Source: Carallia brachiata
Taxonomy: Eukaryota; Streptophyta; Magnoliopsida; Malpighiales; Rhizophoraceae
Assembly: GCA_021464245.1 (NCBI GenBank)
Contig: JADCRB010000008.1
Location: forward strand, 238,302-302,301
Direction of reading: 5' to 3'
DNA: 64,000 nt
The notes under the pieces were generated by a model. The model searched no databases, was not told the DNA's origin, and saw only the letters and a list, made by a program, of their open reading frames with translations. Position numbers and translations under genes: made by a program. This document shows, piece by piece, positions 26,177-35,926 of this stretch (its first letter is position 1; the number at the start of each line of letters is the position of its first letter).

Positions 26177-28697
26177 TCAAAACCGGCTTTGGTTGCGTTC
26201 CAAGCTGCGGAGCTCTGATCGGGATTTTGCAATTTCCACGAATATTACCCTGCCATCCAAAAACTGAAAGGAAGTGGTTTTTGTACAAATTCAGAGTTCT
26301 GTAGAACAACTCACATCAGTCCATTCAATAATAGAAAATCGTAACTCAGATGTAGAAACAGCTGATATACATTGGAGTAAAGAACCTATGGAGATATTAA
26401 CTCACTAGTGACAACTATCAACATGCTTAAACGAACTCTTTAAATTTTTGTTGCAAGTGCGACTTCCTCCAACCATTAAAGGAAAGGCTCAACGAAAAGA
26501 GGGGAGATGAGAAGTTATGGGAAAGAGTACATTACAGCATCTCTAATTCGTGAATTTCTAACTGAATTCTGAATAAGAACGGAACAAGCTCCTTCTGATT
26601 AGTTGGCCAAGTAAGGGGAACTTTGAGATCCAAAAAAGAAAAAAAAAGCAAGAAGGACTTGGTCTGGGCCAAAATCCAAAATAGCTACAAATGAAGATGG
26701 TGCAAATTCATCTAGGGGAATTGACAGGCATTTCCAGCTTGTGGAAAACCTGTAGGTGAAAATGTGATTGCAACAATGCAGACAGGAAGTTGCGAGGGTT
26801 TGGAAAAATGCAAGTTCAATGATGGTCGCAACCATGGCAGCCAAAAACGAGATGTCAAAAAAGTGACAGCAACTATCAAAGTTGCTACCATAGTACCACC
26901 TCTGCCTATGAAAATCGCCAGCAAATTCAAGTTGCATGGAACTGATTTATGGAAATAATGACGGCTTATGCATACCTTCCCATGCATTCCCTCGATAGCT
27001 TTCTGAGATTCCTCCTCGGTTGCATAACGGAGGAATGCAAATCCTCTAGGTCTGTTTGCTATTTTGTCCATCACCAGATTGACTATAAGGTACGAGACAA
27101 CACCCTTAGAAAAGCACAACGTATAACAAACATACAACACACACTAGAAATTCTGGAGCAATTAGGCAGCTCACCAACACAACAAGGCAGTCCCTGTTCT
27201 CACCTTCCACAAGTTGGCCAAAATTTTGGAAAGCATTTCGCAAACTCTCTTCAGTGGTACGAAAAGACAGCCCTGAATTAAGAACACACAAACAAACATA
27301 ATTATGGAAGTTATGCAATGGCAAATTCATCAGTCTTAGTGCAAGCAGCATGCATTGCTCTTCCAAAGATCATTTTTTTATGTGACTCTACCGTAAGAAA
27401 CTGTGGAAAGTATGATAAGTGGCCCTCCATGACTGAAATTTAGCGACCCACACACCACTTGCCCCAAAAAGTAATGCAGTTTAAAGAACATATTTTCATG
27501 GAGCAATTGACAGTTATTAATGAAAGGAATCCTAGTATGCCTCAATCCTTGTAGATGAAACACGGAGGCTCTTGTGTGCAAATAGGAACATTCTTGAGCA
27601 ATAATAGAAGAAAATTTATGCCAAGGAGGCTGAACAAAAGATGAGAAGAAACTAGCAAATCAAATCTTGAGCATAATAAAAAGAAATGCAAAAGCATAGC
27701 AGCTAGCCAGGTATCATGTTTTTCAATGAAGCAAGCATCAAAACATAAGATGGAGATATGCCAAATATAACAAGAACACAAACCCTGCCTCCACCATTGA
27801 GGAAGAATTCCTATAAAAATTAAAAGTAAGAAAAAAAGTCAACAACTACCAGATGATAGCCAAACTCAGACCTTTGGGGAAATGTAGATGCAACCCAGCC
27901 TTAACAAATTTTCCTGAAAAGGGGGCTCTCACAAAACTTAATCTTTTTTTTTTTTTTTGTTCGGTTATGAGCTATACAATGAGTAGCTCTTCATTTCCAT
28001 AAACTTCACTCTCACTCTCTTCTTAGAATTAGAACCTAAAATTTCTATAATAAAAATCTAAGCTCTACCCACTCGGTGTTTCCTTGGAGTCACACAGGCA
28101 GCAACATCATCACACACAAAAAAAAGAAAGAAAAAAAAAAAAGCCAAGATAAGAAAGTTATGTTAGGATATCATGAAGAACACCAATTAAGTATACAAAG
28201 CAACCAGAAAATTTCAAGAAAAGAGAAAACCTTTCAGAACTAGTAAGTAAAAAAAATTGCAAAATTCAGCAATATAAGCCATTGATTAATAAAAAGAGAA
28301 ACATACAAAAGAAAGTTAAATGATCAAGAAAAACAAAAAGGAGAAAAAAGAGGAGAAATGACAAACCGCTGACAAAGAGCTTGGTTTTGGGTCTGGAGGA
28401 AGGAGAAGGAGAAGAAAACGAAGAAGAAGAAGAAGAAGACATGCAGGCGGCCACCACAAAGCGACAATCTTTTTCGGTTCGTGCTCTTCTTCCAATTCGA
28501 AAACCACTCCAAATTCTGTTATTGCCGCCGCCGCCGCCACCGCCGGCCCATGACAGAGAGAGTGGGAATGAGTAAATTGCTTGTGCCTGCCACGTCTGCG
28601 CTGTTCCCGGTCTCCTGCTACTTGGAGTTATTAGAGCCTCTGTTTTAACAGAGAAGAGAGATGGAGCAATCGCTGCTAAAGCTGTGCCTCCTGCCAT
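26177..28697 (-). CDS. Organelle RRM protein, ORRM6 type
   Basis: Four exons, 28697-28367, 27272-27204, 27082-26976 and 26263-26177, join in phase to 197 residues; Arabidopsis ORRM6 (AT1G73530) is of similar size. ORRM6 is a plastid RNA-editing cofactor. The N-terminus (MAGGTALAAIAPSLFSVKTE, then a Ser/Arg- and Gly-rich stretch) has the features of an organelle transit peptide, with a poly-Gly run from GCC repeats and a poly-Ser run. The single RRM spans KTKLFVSGLSF (RNP2), GFAFLRY (RNP1) and the last strand FLDGRVIFVEIAKSR. It ends soon after, without the glycine-rich tail of GRPs. Intron 3 stays open in frame for 88 codons, so a retained-intron form would have a different tail lacking the last beta strand. 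Plastid versus mitochondrial targeting is inferred, not shown. Confidence 0.88.
27944..28085 (-). mobile_element. SINE-like element in intron 1 of the RRM gene
   Basis: Read on the minus strand, it begins ggaaacaccgagtgggtaga, with an A-box-like stretch, has a B-box-like aggttctaattc about 40 bases later, and ends in an uninterrupted A run (a T run at 27944-27958 on the plus strand). This is the layout of a tRNA-derived SINE inserted in a gene intron. Target-site duplication was not established. Confidence 0.5.
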
Positions 28698-29558
28698 TTT
28701 TCATAATCTTCTTCCGAAAAGAAATTTATTTATTTTTTGGTTAAATCCGGAAAGAAATTTAGTTTGGTTGTTTTCTTACAATTTTATTGGATTCGGCTTG
28801 TGTGGTTCTGCCCCATGCTCAGCCAGCTAAGCCCGGCCCGTACACGCTGTTTCGGATGGTTTTCTAATAAATTTGGAGTGTTAGTGGTAACCAACAACAA
28901 ATGTTAGTACAATTACGTTAAATATTTGTTAGGAGATTTTTATTATTATTTAAAATTTTGCCCGAATTAATTTAAGTTAATCAGTCCAATAAATTGAATA
29001 TTAAGCAGTCTCAAATAAAAAAAAAAAGGTCTGACAAAAAAATAAACAAATAACAAACTCCCAATTTAAGTATTGTATATAGGGAAAATAAATGTTCACT
29101 AATAAATTCTAACTTAAATTAAATTAGTTATGATCTAACATAATTTTCAAATATCAAAGTCTAACACCAAAAAAAAAATATTAACAGGATAGGATTGAAA
29201 TTTGTTTTTGGTTTTATTTTTCTTCAAGTGCAACGGCATCTCAAATTAACCAAAAAAGGGACAATTTATCATTACTATTCAAGTCGTGAATTCTACAAGC
29301 ACAATTTATCGATTTGAAACTAAGTGTTTAGTGGTCTTAATTTTAAAACAAAGGATCACACGCATAAGCAATAAAAGAAAACTACCCTTTTTTTCCATTT
29401 GTTAAGAAGTTGGAAAAAACTGTTTCTTTTCAAAATAGTCCAAAAGCTTGATCCCGATTCCTTATCTAATATCCTGTTAACTTAAGTCATACACAACACT
29501 AGCACAGCAGCATAAGAGTCACAGCAGCCAAAACATTGCAAGCAGGGAGGCGAGCTGC
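28698..29558. other. Interval between RRM and GAD genes
   Basis: The RRM gene's promoter lies at the left and the 3' end of glutamate decarboxylase at the right, since both genes read left. It is AT-rich with several A runs, and no coding sequence or clear promoter motif was identified. Confidence 0.4.
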
Positions 29559-32500
29559 CTAGCAGACTCCGGATGTCCTGCCGTCAACAAGCCGTCTCCA
29601 GTACGTGATGATTTCCTCCCGTTTCTTGCCTCCATCCAACTCTGCAGCTTTTGCAGAAACATGGTGAGGAAGCAAGTCCATTTCCTTCAAAACTTGCTCG
29701 ATATGTGAGATAAGTCTCTCCGCGAGGCTCCTGTTGAAATCCTCCCTAATCACCACTCGAAGAACAGCAATGTGCCCTGCATCTGGGGGCATTGTGTAGG
29801 CCGGAATTATCCAACCATACCTTCTCAAACTCTCAGATATGTCGAAAACTGTGAATTTGCTGCAGTCCTTCAAGAAGGCGGCCACCAGAGGCACCCCAAC
29901 ATCCTTGGAGAGAATGTTAAACCGGCCGGTTCTTTCCAGTCCTTTTCTCAGCACCATTGCATTCTCCATGCAGTTCTCAATGATTTTCTTGTAACCCTTT
30001 GACAATATCAAGTCTAAGTTAGAACATGAAGTAATAGCAATGAAGAAACAGCAACTTTTGCCGCAGAAAGATGTCAAAATGGGATCCTGCAGTGGTGAAA
30101 TGCAGACCGACTTGATGAATTTATCTGATCATGCATCTATTTTCTAGCTACAGTGAAGCTTATGGTATTTGACTTACCTCAAAGCCGAGCCGTATAAACT
30201 GATAATATTGAGCAATTATTTGACTAGCGCCTGCCATAATTGGGGAAGGAAAAGCAGCAGTCAACAGAATCAGATAAATAAATTGCCACCAAAGTAGAAT
30301 CTAACGCAAGGTAAAATATGTAGTTTCAACCGTACAGCCTTTGCTTAAATACACAGCACAGAAGAATACTGAGATCATTTCTGAGCTACCATTCTACAAT
30401 TTTCACAATTTTGATGAGTCAAAAACTTCTTGTTGTCAATTTCGTTTTTAAACTCTTTTGGTAGCATGCCACTATGTATTACCTCTGGAGAAGTTGAGAG
30501 TGAAAGTGGGTTGATCAGATCCAAGGTAGTTGATGCGAAAGATAAGCTCCTCTGGCAAGTCTTCCTTGGTTCTCCACACAGCCCAACCAACTCCAGCACA
30601 AACAAGCCCATACTTGTGACCACTAACATTTATGCTCTTCACCAATGGCAACCGGAAATCCCATTCAAGATCTGGGTAAAGGAAAGGAGCAATGAAACCC
30701 CCACTAGCAGCATCAACATGAATTGGGGTGTTCCAACCTGTCTGCTCATTCTTTTTGGTGAGAAGATCATTTAGAAGCTTCACATCCTCAAATTCCCCAG
30801 TAAGGGTTGAGCCCAAAATTGCTGCAATGCAGATTGTGTTCTCATCCACCATCTCAACTGCTTTCACAGGGTCCATCACATAATACCCCTCTCTCAGCTT
30901 CACCTCTTTCAACTCAACTTCAAAGTACCTCGCAAACTTCTCCCAGCAAACCTGAGAACAAATTTTGGAGAATAAGCTTCTCCCAGAATTCTGAACCAAG
31001 ATGACTGGCTAGATAAATGGTATTAAAGCAGTTAATGAAACTAAAGAAGGGGATGCACCATTTTTCACAAGAATAAAGATTGAGTTATAATATGGGTATT
31101 AATGCAGTCCTCCAACTAAGCTGCATGACAGAATTACACAAACTGTATGCAAGTAAAACTCACCTGCACATTGGCTCCTGCAACAATGTTGGGCTTATCA
31201 TAAGGTTTGCCCTCTGCTTTTCTCTTATTCTGCCACTTCTTTTTAAAAGCTAATCCAGCAAGCATTATTGCCTCTGATGATCCCACAGTACCCACTCCAA
31301 CAGTTTCATCATCTCCAGCAGGAGCATGAAACAGATGGGCTATCATATTCACACACCGATTCTGACATATACATTACAAAATCAGAGACTCTGATAATTA
31401 TTTACCTAATGTTGATGATCATTACTAATTGATACCCAAGTGAAAGATAAAGAAGCTAATGAGATTATGAAATTCAGTAACTAGGGAGGCTCAGAATATA
31501 GGTCAATGTTAGACAAACTTTGTCATACAGCAGCCAGTCCACTGAATTTATTAAATATTTCATAATTTGATTTACGGTATGTAATGTTTGTATAACAAAT
31601 TTTACATATTTGTTAGTAAACTGAAACAAAATAAAAGGCAGAGACTTAATAACCTGGAGCTCAGTGGTAATGGGATACTCATCCATATCGACGTAGTTCT
31701 TGTTAAGGGAAGACATGATGAGGTTATTGCACTCAGGCTCCATCCAAGTGGTGACAAAGGATGCCAAGTTGAGCCTTGGATTCCCATCCAGCATCATCTC
31801 ATCATTTATCAACTGATAAGCTGCATCATTAGGCATGGAATTCTCCGGCATCCTGAACCTGCAAATCCATGCCAGTTAGTTCACTTCACCAGCTAGCTAC
31901 TACAATCCTGTAATCTAGATTTATAGATTTTTTTCTTCTGAAAAAATGAGTTTCATTATGTAGTTAACCAAATTCAACTTAATTTTAGATAGTAAGTTGT
32001 ACCTACTAATTTTTATTTTTTAAATTTTAATTATTAAATCACTCATATTATCATATTATTTTATTATTAATTTTTTTTTTACAATCTAAATATTACTATT
32101 TAATATTTTTTAAAAATAAAAAAATTACACAACTTATTAACTTGGGAAGTAATTAATGAATAACAGAACCAACTTGTGCTTACCAAAACAAAAGCTCAAC
32201 AGCATTTAGCTTAGAGAAAAGAAAAAAAAAGGAAAAAGGTTTGGGGCCCGGCAAAAGTGGGCCGACCCACTATCCGACTAAACAAAGTTTTTTGAAAAAC
32301 TGTCTTTTTTAAAACAAAGATTTAAGATATAATTAGGGATGTTTAAAATACTATATACTAAAGTTTAGTCTTTTTAAAAAATATGTCTGCATGCAGCAAA
32401 GACTAGTACTTCCGATGGTAGCCGGAAGTATGGTTGTTTTAATTGTTAGAAAGTTATAAAAAAAAAAGTTACGAAAAATAAAATAATTAAAAATAATAAT

Positions 32501-32929
32501 AATAATAATTTGTGAAAGAAAAAATTATATGAAAAAAACTGTTTGAATGGATGAAAATGTTAGTGAAAAAATAATTAAAAATATAAATAACGATCTATAA
32601 GAAAAAATTGTGAGAAAATATATTTAGATTAATTATAAAATTATGAAAAAAAATTGTAAAAAAAATAATAAAATAATAATATGTTTTATTATTATTATTT
32701 TCTAATCTTTTTATTTTTCAATCATTTTCCCACAAACTAAAACAGACCCCTTAAACGGCACACGAAAATAACTATGAAAGTAATTAATAACAAAACAAAA
32801 CTAGTTAAAAAGTAGCATCAAACTATAATTAAGAACAAGTTACCTAGGAATGGGCGTGCGAACATATCTGGAAGCAAAGGTGGAGTGCAGGTGCTCATCA
32901 GAGTCTGTGCTGGTAGTTGAGATCACCAT
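29559..32929 (-). CDS. GAD: Glutamate decarboxylase, calmodulin-binding type
   Basis: Cytosolic PLP enzyme that converts L-glutamate to GABA and CO2, feeding the GABA shunt. Six exons, 32929-32844, 31858-31654, 31361-31164, 30951-30483, 30230-30178 and 29996-29559, sum to 1449 bases in phase, giving 482 residues, slightly shorter than the usual 495-505. Landmarks: N-terminal [17 protein letters not shown], substrate/PLP regions [19 protein letters not shown] and [13 protein letters not shown], and the PLP lysine at about residue 276 in [11 protein letters not shown]. The tail [16 protein letters not shown] keeps the Trp and basic residues expected of the calmodulin-binding segment, so Ca2+ control is likely. 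The frame is intact with no missing catalytic residue. Next to the NRDE2 and DYRK genes, its position recalls Arabidopsis GAD5 (AT3G17760). Confidence 0.95.
31985..32155. mobile_element. Small AT-rich MITE-like repeat in GAD intron 1
   Basis: The left end (agtaagttgtacctactaat) and the reverse complement of the right end (aataagttgtgtaatttttt) resemble imperfect terminal inverted repeats around a purely AT-rich core of about 130 bases. The composition makes chance matches easy, so support is modest. Confidence 0.3.
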
Positions 32930-33007
32930 CTTCAAAAACAACTTCTAAAAGGGTCTCTCGTCCTCCCTTTCTCTCTTACAATTTTCCGAGCAAGGCAGTT
33001 CCGTACT

Positions 33008-33016
33008 GTATATAAG
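33008..33016 (-). promoter_or_regulatory. TATA box of glutamate decarboxylase
   Basis: On the minus strand the sequence reads cttatatacag, about 80 bases before the GAD ATG, which places the transcription start near 32985. Confidence 0.55.
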
Positions 33017-33095
33017 TGCTTCCTCCTTTTCTGGGTTCCTCCAAGCTTTCGGTCCTTTGATCTTATTTTGTATACCCAGCCGCTGGCCCGAGTCA

Positions 33096-33116
33096 TTACG
33101 TGAGGATCGGACACGT
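33096..33116 (-). promoter_or_regulatory. ACGT-core (ABRE-like) elements upstream of GAD
   Basis: Two ACGT cores sit about 80-100 bases upstream of the TATA box: ACGTGTCC (an ABRE-type match, 33109-33116 read on minus) and TCACGTAAT (33095-33103). bZIP factors of abscisic-acid and stress signalling bind such sites. GAD induction by stress is well known, so this is plausible, but function is inferred from sequence only. Confidence 0.4.
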
Positions 33117-33379
33117 AGTGGCCAAGAGGTTCCAGGAAGGGTCCACGCCTTTACATCGTCACCGTGACTGGAGATAACGTGGCATACTCATGGAGATTTT
33201 CGTTTTAAATGCAAGTTTTTACAGCTATTTGTTTAGAATAATTTCATTACGGAAAGGAGAAAAAAAAAAACAAATGAGGGATCAAAAATTAACACCATCC
33301 AAAGATTCCCATATAGTATAAAATAATAGGTAAAAGTATAAAATAATAAATAAATTAAAAAAAAATAAAAATAAAAATA

Positions 33380-33590
33380 AAAAATATTTGTAGCATATAT
33401 TTTTATCATACCATCTAATAATACTGTAATAATATTTATATTTTTTATAATAATAATTATATTTTTATTAAAAAATAAATACTTTATTTTTTTATTACAA
33501 AAAAATGTATATTACTGTAAAAAATATAGATGTTGTTGCAGTATGATAGAATTATATGATAAAAATTGTAAGTCGACCAAACAACCCCAA
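33380..33590. mobile_element. AT-rich MITE, copy 1
   Basis: The left arm (atttttatcataccatctaa) and the reverse complement of the right arm (acaatttttatcatataatt) are inverted repeats, and the match extends about 80 bases inward through tatattttttataata-type sequence. A second copy lies at 34262-34475, so the element exists as a family. There is no coding capacity. Confidence 0.6.
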
Positions 33591-33666
33591 AATGGTACAT
33601 ATAGCTCTGAAACTGCTTCACAGACTGGGAATAAATACACTGGGAATAGATACACCTATCTTAATG

Positions 33667-34166
33667 GGGATAAATATTTTTAAGGTTCTAAACCTTTAGA
33701 TTTTTTTACGTTTGAATCCTAAACCTTTTTAATATTTCATTTGAGTCCTAAATCTTTTAATTTTTTACTATATCAGTCCTTTAAATTGCGAAAAATAGTC
33801 AATCTATTAATAAGTGAGTTTAATTTAATAAAAATCATTTAAAAAAGGTTAAATACACGAGTTAAATATTTTTTTCATCAACAAAATATGCATATTAAAT
33901 ATTTTTTTAATCAACAAATATACGAATTAAATAGGCAACATGTATATTTTTTTATAAAAAAGACATTCAATTCATATATTTAATCTTTTTTAAATAATTT
34001 TTTGTAAAATTAAAATTATTTTTTAATAGATTGATCACTTTTGTTAAACAGAGGGACTAATTTGGTAGAAAATCAAAAAGTTTAGGACTCAAATGAAATG
34101 TCAAAAAGGTTTAAAACTCAAACGTAAAAAAACCTAAAGGTTTAGGACTAAAAAAATCCTTATCCC
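33667..34166. mobile_element. Mutator-type MITE, 500 bp, with 10-bp target-site duplication
   Basis: The element starts gggataaatatttttaaggt and its right end, reverse-complemented, starts gggataaggatttttttagt. The two arms remain similar for roughly 200 bases (shared phrases include ttacgtttgag/aatcc and catttcatttgagtcctaaa). It is flanked on both sides by the identical 10-mer tatcttaatg (33657-33666 and 34167-34176). Long terminal inverted repeats with a 9-11-bp duplication are the mark of Mutator-like elements. No transposase is encoded, so it is non-autonomous. The perfect flanks argue for a relatively young insertion, while the arms have diverged. Confidence 0.85.
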
Positions 34167-34261
34167 TATCTTAATGTGCCAGTGTGATGCTGGATTACTA
34201 GATTTCCAGAAATTATTATATGTTGTGTTTGAATCAAATTTAGCTAAAGGCTTAATATATT

Positions 34262-34475
34262 TTAATTGTTATTCAAATTATTATATATAATCGTTATAAT
34301 GCAATAATACTCATATTTTTTATAACAATAATTATATTTTTATTAAAAAATTAACACTTTATTTTTTTATTGCAAAAAAAATGTATATTACTGCAAAAAA
34401 TATAAACGTTATTGTAGTATGATTGAATTATATGATAAAAATTGTATGTCCGCCAAACAACCCAAAATAAAAAAT
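34262..34475. mobile_element. AT-rich MITE, copy 2
   Basis: It is a direct-orientation relative of the element at 33380-33590, sharing aataattatatttttattaa, ttactg(t/c)aaaaaatata and gtatgat(a/t)gaattatatg, and ending caaacaaccccaaaat/caaacaacccaaaat. It has the same internal inverted-repeat structure. The two copies straddle the Mutator-type MITE. Confidence 0.6.
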
Positions 34476-35926
34476 ACTTATAAAGAGTCTTACTAGGTAA
34501 AAATAAATGTATAACAGATATATTACAAAAAAATTAATTATTTTACACAATTAAAAAATTATTATATATTTATTCTGTATTTATCATTTTTTTTTATATC
34601 AACTTGAATTTTTTAATTTTTATACCGACAAAAAACAATAATGCCAAAATTTTCTTTCATTTTTTAATTATTTTTTTTGAACTTCTATATTATTTTGACA
34701 GTTTTGTTCCCGCCATTCACATACAATAGAAGCACGGACGACTTTTACCTCCTCCTCCTCCGCATCGCCGCTGCTCCTGCCACCCTGAAGCACAGCCCAA
34801 CCGAGCCAAAGTACTTGTATTGAATCTGTGCGCCGAGATAGTTAGTTACAAACAAAAATGAGGAAGAATGAATTGAAGAAGTTCAAGATCATGAGGTTAT
34901 GCTCGGCAAACGGCAGGCCGAAGGCTATAAAAAGAAAACAAAATGGGTAACACTCCGACATAGAATAGAATATTAACATAATGTCTTAATAAATTGTACT
35001 ACAAATACGAAATTTGTCTTTCTTGTTATTTCGTTTCTTTATAATCCTTAGTTGCTATACTAATTACCGTAAATTAATTGTAATGTCATGTTATATCAAT
35101 CTCATTGCAATTGACTTATCCATCTACGGCTATTCTTTAACCAACTCTCAAGCATGACAGAGGATATAAATAAACATCTAGCACAACGACGTTCGACGTT
35201 TGTTTGAAATAGTTGAGGGAGTGTCACCCAACCTCATCCATGCTCAATAGGCTCCCTTTAATTACTAGGCTGATTAGACCCAAAAAAAAAAAAAAAAACA
35301 TCTAGCACAACAATCATAAATTATAACAATCATTATAATTGTCGAGATTTTTAATATATAATAATTATATAAGTTATGTTATAATAAAGTAAGATTAAGT
35401 AACCTGATAGACCTAATGTAATTAGAACCGTCTATAAAATCATGGTTTTATCCATAGTAATCAACTATAACTAATAGTCCTGATTGCATTGCGTCTACTC
35501 CGTCCATTATTTTACGTCCCCAACATTTTTGTAATTAGATTAAGTGGCGTAAATCCATATCTGTTAACACTTGTTTCTGTAAGGCAACTCAATTGCAAAA
35601 GTCATATTCTAAGCCATGTATTCTTTTCATATTTCATTGGTGAAATTGTTTTTATTTAAGGTACTCGTTATTTTTATTCATAATATACAAATTTATATAT
35701 ACACATAAATTTATAATACACAAATTTATATATTTATTTTTATTTCAACTCCACCTCACTTCTATTAACATACAAAAGCAGAACAAAACAAAGGACAAAG
35801 CACACCGCATAGCTCCTTTGTCCGACAATGCATGTAAAAGTACCACCTCTTTCATCCAACATAACCGCATGGTCCGCATCTCAGTCCGAGACCCTCGTTG
35901 GATCGACTATTTTACATAGTGCTCAA
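34476..35926. other. Intergenic DNA downstream of the ceQORH pseudogene
   Basis: A slightly GC-richer patch at about 34700-34930 (cctcctcctcctccgcatcg, then an open stretch beginning atgaggaagaatgaattgaa) has some coding-like look but gave no recognisable product. An A run lies at 35282-35298. No gene is supported. Confidence 0.4.

Noticed and set aside
26599..26958. Frames on both strands inside the ORRM6 intron
   Set aside because: They do not join to exons with a family match, and the true last exon was found at 26263-26177.
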